64,000 bases of DNA from Cylindrodendrum hubeiense (lineage: Eukaryota > Ascomycota > Sordariomycetes > Hypocreales > Nectriaceae), in NCBI GenBank assembly GCA_014621425.1, contig JAANBB010000107.1:1-64000 (forward strand), written 5' to 3'. Of the stretch, positions 1-11,424 are shown in pieces. The notes beneath the pieces are model-generated. The model made no database searches. It was not told where the DNA came from and saw only the letters and a program-made list of their open reading frames with translations. Numbering within the stretch: the first letter of the stretch is position 1; every line of letters starts with the position of its first letter. Position numbers and translations under genes: made by a program.

Positions 1-987
1 ATGATGGGCCATGATGCGAACAGATAGAGTCGCGAGTGGGTGTGGGAATAAGCAGGAGTTGTAAGGCGGGCACGCGGGCACGCGGGCACGCGGGCACGCA
101 GGCCAAGACCAAGAGGGCACGCAGGCCAGGAGGGGGGAACTTTTGATGGCGGCGGGGGATGTTGGCGATGGATGGGCTTGGCCCGGCTTGGCCAGACGAG
201 AAGCAGCAAAAAGTTCCTACATGATCTAAACTAGGTCTCTTCAAGGGTTCATGCAGAGTCGCGATGGAATCTTTGCAATCGCGACACGGGCGGGTGAAGT
301 GATTCCGCATCCGGCATAGCCGCAGCGGCGAGGACATAGGGAGTATACGGGCCCGCGCAAGGCTTCCAGGCTTCGTGCATGGGGCCCTATCCCTCCCCAT
401 ATGCCACATACGAGCGGTAATAGCGGCCGGGGGGAGCTCAGGTTAGCTTGCTCCGATCGGTAGCTTATTTCTCTGGCGCCGGTTCTTTTGACGTCCGCCG
501 GGGCCCGGGCCCAGCTGAGGCCGGGGATTGCCTGGAGTGCCGATCGGGGCTCTGCTCCAGTCGGGGTTGGGGGCCAGCGCATCGTGATAGAGGGGCCGGC
601 CCGATAGTCATGATGCGATGCTTGGCTTGATGATGCGAGACCGAGGACAGACGTTGATCTTGGCTTGTAGGTGGAACATTTACTCGACAACCCGTATACG
701 CGCTGCATTGTCGTGTCCTGGATTCGACTGACTCCAGATCAAGCCAGATCAATTCCTTGGTAGTTGACACACCTGCTGCTGGAGTCGCCATGTAATGGAG
801 ATAATCACCAATGCTTCTTATCTCTATCTTTTTTTTGTGTGTCCCAACGCCACTTCCACCTTCCTCTCAGTCTTCAACAACTCTGGACGCTGCAGAGAAC
901 ATCTCGCTTGTACAATCCCAACCCGCTAGTTGCCTGTTTTTCTGACCGAGGACTCGCTCAATCGTCAGAATCCCCAAGACCCCCTTC
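1..987. other. GC-rich left-edge intergenic region
   Basis: I see no supportable gene here. Open frames on both strands look like by-products of high GC and have no recognisable protein character. The stretch holds a short tandem repeat near its start and a pyrimidine-rich tract around 810-880. It lies 3' of the leftward gene that ends at 988. Confidence 0.5.
66..97. repeat. 8-bp tandem repeat, four copies
   Basis: Four perfect head-to-tail copies of the unit GCGGGCAC are followed by two diverged partial copies (GCAGGCC, and GCACGCAGGCC near 115-126). It is a simple GC-rich minisatellite in intergenic DNA with no evident function. Confidence 0.85.
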
Positions 988-2029
988 CTAGGCAGGATCA
1001 AAGTCAGGGGGGCTGTATCGATCCGTCATTATGACATCCCCGGACTCATCTCTACTCGCCAGTTCATATTCCTCTCCCGTCTGTTCCTCCTCTGACGGCT
1101 CCATCCCAGTGTCTTCGAGTCCCTGATTCTCTCCGGCTTGTTTCTCGTCTCTGACTTGTTTCTCGTCTCTGGCCTGTTTCTTCTCGCTGGCTTGTTTCTC
1201 TTCTCTGGCTTGTTCATCCTCCGACGGCTCGCTCTCGAGATCTTCAGCGCGCAGCACAGGAGGCGGTCCATTTAGGACCGACAAACTTGGCAACTCCTTA
1301 CGTTGCGAATCTCGCGAGCTTTGATTCGAGCTTTGGCTTGAGCTTCGGTTCGAGCTTTGGCCCGAGTTTCGGTTCGAGCTTTGGCCAGAGTTTCGGTTCG
1401 AGCTTTGGTTCCCTGGATATGTACTCATTAGCAACGCCAACAACTCTACACACCGGGTGTATCTCCTTACTTGCACTTATCCACGGTGATCTTGCCACCT
1501 GCTGCCGTCGGAGCTCCTTACCGCCCCGCAGTGCATCTCGCGTCACCACCATATCCCACGGCCTCATCGATCGCAGCAGCTTGATGCGCCGTCGTGCAGC
1601 CCGGAGCCCATACGAGCGCTCATACAGAATGTCCCACAGCATTCGCCCGTATTCGAGCGTCCACTCGGCAACCCACTGAGTCTCCTCCACCTGCACCGCC
1701 CGTGCATTCTCATGGTTGTTATCCTCGTGAAGTTCTCGCGAGCGCAGCGTGTCTATTAACTGGGCGCGGGCCTCGGCTTCCATCTCAGACGGGTCCTCGC
1801 CGATGGCGCGAGCGCGCTCAGCCCAGGCGGCGGCGCGGGCATCGTCGGCAGCGTCCCCTAGGTATATGCGACAATCTTCGCAGTTCCAGAGGGAGCGAGT
1901 GATGACGAGGGTGCGTTGGTCCGAGACAGGGCAGATATCGTCATCCTCGCAGTGTGCGGTGCAGCCGAGCTTGAAGAGGGAGCCGTGGCCGCACTGGGCG
2001 TAGTGGATCATGGCGAAGCAGCAAGGCAT
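988..2029 (-). CDS. Hypothetical repeat-tailed fungal protein, 327 aa, two exons
   Basis: I do not recognise a function. Exon 1 is 2029..1471 and exon 2 is 1412..988. The 58-nt intron has a GTAAGG donor, a GCTAATG branch site and a CAG acceptor, and the join restores phase. The N-terminal part carries scattered Cys/His residues (CCFAMIHYAQCGHG near residue 3, then CTAHC and CEDC), which suggests a small zinc-binding fold; this is inference. The middle is helical and Arg/Ala-rich. The tail is low complexity: Ser/Asn/Gln repeats (QSSNRNSG-like), then charged repeats of the EKQARDEKQ type, then an acidic end. The repeat DNA is also open in the frame reached if the intron is retained. Start chosen as the first ATG, followed at once by the Cys/His segment. 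Confidence 0.65.
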
Positions 2030-2743
2030 CTTGTCGACGTGGTGAGTACTTTCAGGCTCTCACGCCTACCAAAGGAGAGTTGGCCGTAGAAAATATGATG
2101 TTGCCCTAATCTTATGACTCTCGCGAGGACTAAACGTCGATGGTGATACCCTCAAGTTGATACTTTGAAGAAGAAAAGAAGCTGGGCATTCTGCCAACTG
2201 CACACACTTCGACCACGTTTGATCAGGCATCTGCAACTGTCAACTTAGTCTGAAGTGAGGACCACCTGAGAGAAAAACAGCAACAGGACTTGATCACTCA
2301 TTCCCTCTTAGTCTCATCTCGCCTGCCTTGAGTTTACGCACACAGGACGAACAGCGACCCCAAAACTTTCCTTGGCTCCAACTTCACAAACCTCCATCTT
2401 GCAGGAGGGGCGGCCTTGAGCTTGAACTGAGGGGAACCGAGTGACACGCAAGTATTCAAGCCATAAAATCACAGTGGTTATATTATTCCGTAAGGTAAGG
2501 TACCATCTTCCAATTTTTGGGCCTATCAAAGAAACAGTGCCATGTGCCAACATCTAGATGGCTTAGGCTCGAGGGCCGATGCCCTCGTTCAACGCGCAAA
2601 CGCCCATTTGCATCTTCGTGATACGCGGGTATCCATGTACACCATCATGTCGGTGTAAGCTATTCTACACAAGAACCACACCCCAACACCGATCAAAACC
2701 CAATGGGTCCAACAGCAACGCTCGAATTCAATGACTCACAGCC
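2030..2743. other. Intergenic region, no gene seen
   Basis: This is the 5' flank of the leftward hypothetical gene and the 3' flank of DUG3. No open frame shows family resemblance, and I see no repeat or RNA gene. Confidence 0.5.
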
Positions 2744-4351
2744 TCAAACCCTGGCGGCCTGGGGCCCCGCGCTGGGTCCCAGTGCCAGCTCAGGGAAGAA
2801 CTGCGAGAGCTTTCTCTGGTTCGCTCCATCTGATGATCGCGTCGGCTCGTCACTCTCTGATCCCGGGTCCAAGTCCGGGCCATTATCGAGGAGCTGGGCT
2901 GACCGCCGCTTGACTTTGATATTGCCTTGGGCCGGAACAACCTTGCTGTTCGATGAGGTAGGCAGTGAAATCTGCGACGGCGAGATGGGTGTGATGGCTT
3001 CCCGCATGGATGCGGGGGTCCTGGATCGGCGAGTGAGGTCTGGACTAAGACTCCGTGACGAACCAAAGGGCAATGTCCCGCTCATGAGCTTCCTGTAGCC
3101 ATCCAGATCGGGCTGTTGGCGGTCAAGCGCGGCCGGACTGGCTGAGTCACTGCGGGTCTTCTCATTCGACGTCAGACCCTTGGCCTGCACAAAGGCGCTG
3201 GAGCGGATGTGGTAAGGATCTCGCTCGAAGTACTTGTCGACGATGGGATGAACCATGACAGTCTGCTTGTGGATAGTTAAGACCGAGTTCGTCGGTACAT
3301 TTACCCAGTTTTCTGTAAAGTCACAAAGTCAGCAACGTCTTTGGTACCAGGGGCTTTCATTTCACAAACCTCTTTCAAACGTCAACGGTTCGCTGGCAAC
3401 AAGCACAACGTCGGCACCCTTGTCCTTGCGCTCCATCTGGTATTCCCTGTCATCCGCCGCGGCCGTCCGCGTCACCCATTGCGTACCCGAGGAATAGTAC
3501 AGACTGGCGGCCTCGTCGGTCGCGCTGCTGATGTATCTGGTGCAGATGACGCTATGCCCGTCAGTGACGGCGAAGTTTAGGAGACTCCTGGTGTCCACAT
3601 CCTCGTTCTGGAGTATGCTCTCCGGGATCGAATCCGTCATTTCGTTGATCTGGGCGATGGTGCGCTCCATGGCCTTGCGTAGCACTGTCGGTCCGAACCC
3701 GGCCTCGGGGCATGCGCTCGGGTTGTGGCCCAGTCGTTCCAGGGTATCAAGGAACAGGGCAAAAGCCCACTCGCTGTCGGTGCCGCCCTTGACTCCCAGA
3801 TACCATTTGTCGGCGAGGCGCTCGCCGAGGCGGCGCTTGATGTGCTTCCATCCACCCAGCCCACCGTTGTGCATCCACATTAAGCTGCCATGGGTGAAGG
3901 GATGGCAGTTGTCTTCGCTCAGAGAGCCCTCGGTGGTGGCGCGTACGTGGCCGAAGATGAGGCGGGAGGCGGTCTTAGTGGCGATTCGCTGGAGGTTCGT
4001 GCAGTTCCAGGCGGGGATGGTTGAGGTGAAGAGGCAGGGCGCTGAGCCAAGCTTGGGGTCGGTATAGAAGCCTATGCCGAAGCCATCGGCGTTGTTCTGT
4101 CCATGGTCCTGTGGAAGGCATCTCGGTCAGAGGGAGGGTGGTGGGTTAGGAGAGGATGGCGGTGGCTCACCAAGCGTAAGCGACAGTCGAAAGATTGCTT
4201 GAGGATGGAATGGGTGGGATCGAGGATCAGTTTCGATAGGAGGATCTCGTCGCTGCCCTTGTAGACCTGGAAGGGAGAGGCACAGTCAGTATACAGTCGG
4301 GTTGCTGAAAGGGGCCGGGTTCGGAGTGTGACGCACCAGAAAACGGCACAT
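2744..4351 (-). CDS. DUG3: DUG3-type class II glutamine amidotransferase, 472 aa
   Basis: Probable amidotransferase subunit of the DUG (glutathione degradosome) pathway, which degrades glutathione in the cytosol together with the DUG1/DUG2 peptidases (family knowledge). Exons on the minus strand: 4351..4337, 4266..4171, 4108..3370 and 3312..2744; introns of 70, 62 and 57 nt. The first exon codes for only MCRFL, leaving the catalytic nucleophile at Cys2 once Met is removed, as in class II GATases. Other signatures: DHGQNNADGFGIGFY near residue 40, GHVRATTEG, HNGGLGGWK, GGTDSEW and, near the end of exon 3, PLTFERENWVNVPTN across the third intron. About 150 residues follow the usual core; they are Ser/Pro-rich and end in QRKLSQFF (449-456), a canonical PIP-box match. 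The gene is divergent from CDT2. The family call is firm; a role for the tail is unproven. Confidence 0.9.
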
Positions 4352-5764
4352 CGTTACGGTTGTGCGCACCCAACGCGGGCAGGGCGGTAGAGGATAGAAA
4401 CGGAGGGAGATGCACAGAAAGGGCGGTGTTGCGAGGAATCTAAGGATGATAAAAGGAGAAGGGAGTCACAGCGGCGGTGTAGTTGTAGGGAGCTTTGTTG
4501 CACGAAGTGACAGTGGTGGTGGTTATGGTTGAATCACTCAAAGAGATGACACCATTGGTTTGCTTTTTGGGTCCTGTGGACGGACCACGGGTGGTTAAGA
4601 CAAGACAGCGGGCAACATTAGTTCTGCGAGGGCGGCCAATGAAAAGGGCATAAAAAAGGGGTCCAGGATACCGAGACAAGATGCAAAAAAAGAAAGATAA
4701 GGAGAGGTGACAATAGGATTATGAGATTATGCGCTGCAATTTTTGGAGGTTTGGACTGCGGGCCGCGCAAAAAAAGTGTAGCCAATATGTCACAGCGATT
4801 TGGCGTTCCTGCAGCGGCCTCGTCGATGGCATCATCGCAGTCGCCCACCGTGGAACCACCGGGAGCATGGATGGGAAACATGGAGCACGGGCATGTGCTG
4901 CGATCCCTGCCGGGCGCTGGCTGCGGTGTTTCCGGGGGAGTGGCTCCGAGGTGGACCTAGTGACTCCTCGCATCTGAGCAGTCGAGCTTGTGTGAGACCT
5001 GCTGGGTTTAAGAGCGAAGCTATTAGATGCTCCATTCCACGGCATCAGGGGCGGGATACATATTGCTTGAGGCTATCGAACATCATCTACCTGACGTCGA
5101 CTTCGCAGCCCCTTTAGCCCGTCACGTCACTAACCCTGGAGACGCCGTCATGAGTTCCATTCCCCGGCAAGCCCGCCCCTTCAGCGCACGTTCGACACCG
5201 CATCCCCTGGAGCACAGCGCCGCAGCCCGAGAGTGCCGTGTCGTGGCGGTCTTTAGCGCCGCCGCGTGCCGTCGCGCCCTTGCAGACAGCCGCAAGTGCC
5301 CTAAAATCGGGGCACTTCCAGGCGCTGCGGTGCTGGTCCCGGTCGGGGTCCAGGCGGGTTGGCGGGCTGATCCTGGCCCGCGGGCGGACCCTGCAGCGCA
5401 ACGCGCTGGGGGGTTTGGGGTTTGGGGGTGTCGAAGCCACCTGTGGCTCGGGTGGCGGTGCCCCGGCCCGCTGCAGCTTACAGTGGTCGACGCGAACGAG
5501 GCGCCCATCGCCAATTTACACGCTCCGCGTCGCCGCGACCGCGTCCGTCTCTCCACTTACCACTTACGCCTCCCAGCCCCGGCCATTTGGCCTCCCCGCT
5601 CTATCAAAACCGACCCGGCAACCCAATCTTCTGCTAATCAGATTCTCCACGACATGTTCGACAAATTCTCATAATTAATATCTTCCGGTCCTAGCTCATT
5701 TTCTTGTCCAACCACCCATACACTCCGCTATTAATCGAGTTCTTCTGTACAAGAGGCGAGAGCC
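4352..5764. promoter_or_regulatory. Shared divergent promoter region DUG3/CDT2
   Basis: About 1.4 kb lies between the DUG3 and CDT2 starts and must hold both promoters and 5' leaders. The CDT2-proximal half is GC-rich and open in several frames, none resembling a protein. An MCB-like core ACGCGAA lies at 5490-5496, about 270 bp before the CDT2 ATG; one copy is weak evidence of G1/S control. Confidence 0.4.
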
Positions 5765-8101
5765 ATGGACCATCATCAGGGAACCACCGCGTCCTACGCA
5801 CCCTCGTCCAGTCCTCCGCCTGGCATCATGTCATCTTCGCCCGTCAATGGCCTCCTATCTCCATCCCGAACCAGCCGACGGAAGGAGAAGCGAAACCCTT
5901 CAGTCACCCCCCGACGCTTCGGTCGCTTCTTTACGCCCCGGTCGAGCCTCTCCCTCAGTCTTCCCACCAGCCGCAGGATCCTGGGCAGCTTGGACTCATC
6001 CGCCGTCAACCGACAACCTCTCTCACCACAATCCCTCTTCAGCGACCCTCTGGCCTCAGACCCCATCTCACCCTCCCCGACTCGCCGGTTTGCAAACAAT
6101 GACGACGACGAGAACGACTCAAGGAAGCGAAAATGGCAGAACCAGGAGGGATCTGTGACTAAGAGGCGTGGCATCTTGGCCAACGACATGCCGCCGCCTC
6201 CGCTCAACTTCCCGTCCCAGTCGAGTCAGGTATCGCAAGATGCAGATGTATCTATGTCTGCCACGCCTCCTATTCAAGATAGCCAAGAAGACCTCGCCGA
6301 TCGTCGAAAAGCTACTCTGGTAAATATCACCTGGCTTCCTGCACCTAACCGTCATCTAACCTTTGGACAGAGCCAATTCTTCAAAGCTAGTCGCGGAGGT
6401 GCTCGAAGCTTCAAGGACAAGCCCATTGTCGACGACTCACCAGCTGTTTCTGGAATTTCCAGGGCTTCTCCCGTATGTGCATTACCAAACATCATCTCTC
6501 CCAGGTTACTAATTCAAAGGTAGACCCTGGAAGGATACGAACCCACACCCATCAGAAAATTCGGCAACCGAGGTTTTGAAGCTCGGCTTCTCAACCGCGA
6601 ACATGGCTTCTCATCACACACCGGCCGCCGACACCTCACCTTTCCCGCCGCCGACCCCCGAACAGAGACTGCTTCTTTTTACAGCCGCAGCTCCGATGTC
6701 CACCAAGTCACCGCCCACGACAGGCAAGGCAACACAATTCCCTTCAGTCTCGCCAGCTGCCACAATGCCCCTGTCACGGCCATCGGCGACGAGGAGGGCT
6801 TCGTGCGATTCTTCAAGACGAACATGACCAACAATCCCACCGAGCCCAAGGTCGATACCCACTTCAAGGTTCACGACAACGCCATCATGGACGTGGCCTT
6901 TTCCGAAGACGACATGCGCCTAGCCACTGCTTGTGGCGACCGGACCGGCAAGATCGTTGACACGGCGACGCAGACGGTTGCCGTGGAGCTCAACGCCGGT
7001 CACTGGGACTCACTTCGGCAAATTTCCTTCCAGCCCGGCACGTCGGGCGGAAACACCCTGGCCACCTCGGACAGAGCCGGCCGCATCCAGGTCTGGGATT
7101 TGCGATGCTCATCAGCACCCATCAGCAACTTCTCGACCCGCAGCCCCCTGGGCCTCGCCCCAAGAGACTCTCGCCTCGCTCCTTTCTCCGCCCGAACTGT
7201 CAACACCCTTGACAATGCCCACGAGCGCACCGTCCAGGGCAACACCTCTGCCGCCTCCGTCACCGCCATCCAGTGGTTCCCCGCCGGTCGGGAACACCTT
7301 CTCCTCTCCGCCTGCGAGGCCAACGCCTCCATCAAGCTCTGGGACACCCGATACATCAAACCCCGACGACAGGCCGAGGAAACGCCTCTGGCTGTCACTC
7401 TCGAGCCGGCTACTCACGCGTGGCGGTCCTATGGCATCACCTCTCTGGCCCTCAGCTCCGATGCTGCGCGGCTCTACGCCGTCTGCAAGGACAGCACCGT
7501 CTACGCGTACTCTACAGCGCACCTGATGCTCGGTCACTCCCCCGAGCTCGTCGACGGCGCCGCCAAGCGTCGTCCTGCCGGCGTCGAAGGCCTCGGACCG
7601 ATGTACGGGTTCAAGCACGACCAGTTCCGCGCGCAGTCCTTCTACGTCAAGTGCGCCATCCGACCCAGTCGCAACTCCCACAGCTCAGAGCTGCTCGCCG
7701 TCGGCAGCTCCGACTCCTGCGCCGTCCTCTTCCCCACCGACGACCGCTACCTCCAAGCTGCTTCAGCTCAGCGCACCCATATCCTCGAGTCCCCCGCGGC
7801 CGCAACTCCCTCGCAGTCCTTCTCTTCCTCCTTCTCCGCCGCACCCACGTCTTCGCCTATCCCCATCTTCCGCACTGGCACACCGCTCATCCGTGGCCAT
7901 TCCCGCGAGGTCACCACTCTCAGCTGGGCTCACGACGGCAAGCTCGTCACTGCGTCCGACGACTTCGTTGTCCGCCAGTGGCAGCAGGGCGACAGCAACG
8001 CGCGGCACCTGCGCCAGGTGGGCGAGTTCGGTGGCGAACGACACATGGCCGGCTGGGCAGATGTCGCTGAAGACTGGGACGTCGAGGAGGACGATGAATG
8101 A
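5765..8101 (+). CDS. cdt2: CDT2/DTL-type WD40 substrate receptor of CRL4, 744 aa
   Basis: Predicted receptor of the CUL4-DDB1 ubiquitin ligase that destroys PCNA-bound substrates in S phase and after damage (known for Cdt2). Exons: 5765..6319, 6371..6472 and 6524..8101; two 51-nt introns, both phase 0, the second with a TACTAAT branch site. The N-terminal ~230 residues are basic and Ser/Pro-rich, like disordered fungal Cdt2 leaders. WD repeats follow, with HDNAIMDVAFS, the DDB1-type WDxR boxes QVWDLR and KLWDTR, and a final blade HSREVTTLSWAHDGKLVTAS. The protein ends in an acidic DWDVEEDDE tail. The splice of exons 1 and 2 creates KATLSQFF (182-189), a PIP-like motif; retaining intron 1 keeps the frame open but splits the motif. 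Cdt2 assignment rests on WD content, WDxR boxes and leader; another DCAF is less likely. Confidence 0.82.
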
Positions 8102-8575
8102 GTAAGGAGTGAAGAGAACGACGGCAATCGAACATTGTGCACGATGCATCTTTCTAGTACACGATACCCAGCTACCATGCGGCGTTGAAAGCATGGATAT
8201 TTTATTTATTTATAAAGCGTTGGAGTAACGGGCTTATTTACATAGTAGTTTCTTGTAAGTGTAAGAAGTAACATTCACGAATTGACGAATATAACATAAC
8301 ATTATCAAACAATATGAATCTTGCCACCAAAATTGTGAATCAATGTGTATGTATGATAGGTTCTATCGAGGTCATAGTCGACTTAGTGTAAGAGAAAAAA
8401 TGAATCTTACGCAATGAGGGCGTGTTCTAGGACCAAAACACCAATCTCCGGGATATAATCGTGTTCCTCCCAATTGGGTATCCAGAATGCTCCTTTCCGC
8501 AAACCAAAAGAACGCTCAAAATGCAGTCGTCATAGCTTCATCATATGAACTGTGATCAGGCTCCTGATGCCTCTC
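8102..8575. other. Convergent 3' intergenic region
   Basis: AT-rich spacer between the 3' ends of CDT2 and the leftward heme-oxygenase-like gene. It should contain both 3' UTRs. No further structure seen. Confidence 0.5.
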
Positions 8576-10078
8576 TCATGCCACGCTCCCGCCTCCTCTT
8601 CTAGACGCAAGTGCCCCAATAACGACTGCCCCAAAGACGACCATCATGAGCCAGTTGACGACATGCACGCCGTGTTGCCTCCGGGACGCCAACTTAAGGC
8701 ACTCGTCGGGGTATGTGCTGCCGTCCACCGGGATTGTTGAACTTCGCATCGGCTTCGGGAGAGTCTTCTCAAATCTCATAGACTTGGGGAATGCGGGACA
8801 AAGTTCCACACCAGCCATGCTGGATATAGGGGGATGGCCGTCTTGGGTGGGAGCGCTGAGCCCATCAGGAGAAGCAGGAGACGATCTCGACTCAGCTCGC
8901 AGGGCTCCTATGGCTCTCTTGATGATGGAACAGGTGCTGTCGTCGCTGCTGGTCGACAGCCTGGAGGATCTCGCACTACGTTCCTTGGCCACGGAAACGC
9001 TGTCTCTAAACCGGGCACCGATTGGGTTAACCATGCCGGCAAGGTCATTAAACGAACCGGCTTCGTCTCCATTATTCGCGCATACTTCGTCGAGTTGATT
9101 AATCATTAGAGTCATATTCTCGAAGATGCAGACGCCTTCCTGGATAATGTCGTGTTTCTCGACATCCGTGAGGATGCCCTCCAGGTCCACTAGCCGTTTC
9201 TTAAACTCGCGCTTGAGCTCCTCGCCATCCTCGGCAGATTTGAAGTGGAAGAAGCGCAGGGGCATTTTGTGATCCGCATGAGAGTTATGGGTGTCTTCAG
9301 GGAGTTCCTCGTTAGTAAACCCGCTGGCTCGCTCGATCGGTCTAGTTGAATGCTGGCAAGGGAGCTCGGTTGGCATGACGGGCGAGGGGAGCTGCTCCCA
9401 AAATTCCTCCCCAGCAGACTCGAGAGAGGCTCTGATGAAACGGCCTCCTGCGAAAAGCGCCATGAAGAGGATGTATGAATAGGCCAGGAGAACATGCGGC
9501 CGGTTCTCAATCGCTCTCTTAATGTGTTGAGTGAACTCGCTGAGGCGACCAGTCTGGCCAATGCTCCTGAGCTGCTCCTCAACAACATGGTCAGGCCATC
9601 CTGTTATAGAAGCGATGTCTGCCTTGAGACGATCTGAGCGCATAAGGGCAGGCAGATGTAGGTGCTGGAGAAGCGTGCGTATCCGTGTGCAAACCGGGGG
9701 GCTGCGTCCGCCTTCACCTCCAGATTCTTGGCTTTCCGAAGGGACGCAATCCGAATCCAAGAGTGGCAGTTCCGGGTCATAGCCATCCGATGCTGCGGTT
9801 CCGGGGTCCGCATGGGGGTTTGTATCCAGGATGTTGCGCCATAGCCGTTCAAAAGTCAGGTAGATAGGCGCAATGTGGAGCAAGCCCGAGACATAGATGG
9901 TCGGATCGGCAGCTCGAGGTGGGAGAGCGAGAGGTAAGCGGGCAATGATGAGCTTGTTAAGCCTGGCATGGACCGATCTCGTGGCTATGGCTATTGATTC
10001 CGCCAGCGGACGATCATGGTGGTGGTGACCATAAGGCTCTCGAGGGGCCTGGTTCGGCTTAGGAAGTGGTGATGTCAT
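8576..10078 (-). CDS. Heme-oxygenase-fold fungal protein with C-terminal membrane anchor, 500 aa
   Basis: Single exon. I place the start at 10078, where the context CAAACAAACAACATG is near ideal for a fungal start; the frame is open further upstream, but that part is low complexity. The segment SIAIATRSVHARLNKLI (about residues 25-41) matches the N-terminal helix of heme oxygenases that carries the proximal His. A second helix block, HVLLAYSYILFMALFAGGRFI near residue 220, aligns with the distal helix, but the classical GDLSGGQ is replaced by ALFAGGRF, so catalysis is uncertain. After a charged linker with FHFKSAEDGEELKREFKKRL, which resembles the end of the domain, comes a disordered Ser-rich stretch and a C-terminal hydrophobic helix (VVNWLMMVVFGAVVIGALAS) consistent with tail-anchoring in the ER or mitochondrial outer membrane. 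Fold moderately sure; heme cleavage inferred. Confidence 0.68.
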   Translation of the reverse strand: MTSPLPKPNQAPREPYGHHHHDRPLAESIAIATRSVHARLNKLIIARLPLALPPRAADPTIYVSGLLHIAPIYLTFERLWRNILDTNPHADPGTAASDGYDPELPLLDSDCVPSESQESGGEGGRSPPVCTRIRTLLQHLHLPALMRSDRLKADIASITGWPDHVVEEQLRSIGQTGRLSEFTQHIKRAIENRPHVLLAYSYILFMALFAGGRFIRASLESAGEEFWEQLPSPVMPTELPCQHSTRPIERASGFTNEELPEDTHNSHADHKMPLRFFHFKSAEDGEELKREFKKRLVDLEGILTDVEKHDIIQEGVCIFENMTLMINQLDEVCANNGDEAGSFNDLAGMVNPIGARFRDSVSVAKERSARSSRLSTSSDDSTCSIIKRAIGALRAESRSSPASPDGLSAPTQDGHPPISSMAGVELCPAFPKSMRFEKTLPKPMRSSTIPVDGSTYPDECLKLASRRQHGVHVVNWLMMVVFGAVVIGALASRRGGGSVA

Positions 10079-11424
10079 GTTGTTTGTTTGCGGCGGGCAT
10101 TTCCAGCCAAGAGGCTGGAAGATGCAAGGGGGAGGTGATTGATGCAAGTTGACGAGAAAATAATCCAAGCTCCAGTGAGGGGTGAGATTTGAGGTTGAGC
10201 GTGATGCGAGGGGGGAGGACTGAGGAGACGCAACGAGGTGAGTATGTACGCGTGTAGATCGACGATGGTTGAAGGATCCAGGTTGGTGAAGATTCACTCA
10301 GATGAATTTCTGGTTATCGAGGCAGAATATTCTGCTGAAGAAGGAGAGCAGCAAGTAGTCCCTTCTCGAAAAGAGCAAAGTGGGATGTGTTTTCTCTCAG
10401 CGTCGGTCTGAACCCATGTCTCAACTTCCCGTTGCGTCCTGTTGTCTCACTGGGCGTGTTGCGGGAGAGACAGAGTTTGGGCCATCATCTCAGACGCCAA
10501 TGCAGATGACTCGATGGACCTAAAAGGAAAAAAGAAAACGCCGCACATGCAATTACCTTCCGCCCGCCGTGTCCCAGGAACCGGGAGGATGTCGCCAGAA
10601 TTCGCCTGGGCCTACGCTCCCCCGCCGCAGATGGCGATCGAGGTTTTGGTCCGACATCGAATCTTGGGCGGGCCATTGGCGCCGGCCCTTGATTACCACC
10701 CACGCAGTCGCCAACCGAGTGGATTTAGCGTCGACGTATGCCGTCACCACTTTGTGGGTCTGGCATCACTTGAGAGATATCGCTGTCTGCAAGGGAGAAG
10801 AAGAAAATGCAGCGGAACACCAATCGCCGGGTTTATTCCCGGCGGCGGCTGAGTGACATGGACGTTGATGATCCTGGATGGTGTACCGCGCGGCTGGCAT
10901 GTCTTGCATTCGGCTTCTTTCATGGTCTGGGCCCTTTTCGAGGCGTGGGAAACCGAGACATCACCTTAAAGTGAGCAAGGCTCTTCCGCCACGATGGAAC
11001 CGCCAGCAAATCTAACATTAGCTTCGGAATTAATGGCGTTCGGCCTTAACAAATGCAAATGTCAAGCAAATAACTAGAGGTGGAAATGCGCGTCCATCTC
11101 CCGGTCCCGCTCAGCCATGTGGGGGTCGATCCTGGGAGATCATCACCCACATCGTGATCAAGTGGGGTTGAGAGCTTGAGCTTGTCGTCATCTTCACCTT
11201 CACAGGCACCATCTTATCAACGAAGCTAATTTCACATCTTAGCTACGACCGAGAGCTCGGAATACTTATCTAAGCATCTAATGTCTCAAACAAACCCAAA
11301 CAAACTCCTTATCCCTCTATGCTATGCCACGAACCAATGCTGGCCCTCCAAACTCCACCGGCGCCGAAGACCGCAAACCCATTCTTAGTCTCATCAGTAC
11401 CGTCTACGCGACACATTGCATCCT
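10079..11424. other. Intergenic region upstream of the heme-oxygenase-like gene
   Basis: Holds the promoter and leader of the leftward heme-oxygenase-like gene and the 3' end of the EamA transporter. There is an ACGCGT at 10246-10251, but a single hexamer is expected by chance. Open frames at 10442-10856 overlap on both strands and look non-coding. Confidence 0.45.

Noticed and set aside
5027..5678. Long overlapping plus-strand frames upstream of CDT2
   Set aside because: They overlap in two frames, have biased Arg/Ala/Pro composition from high GC and no domain. The CDT2 start with good context lies just downstream.
10442..10856. Overlapping frames upstream of the heme-oxygenase-like gene
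   Set aside because: Open on both strands with no domain or splice signals; treated as leader or promoter DNA.
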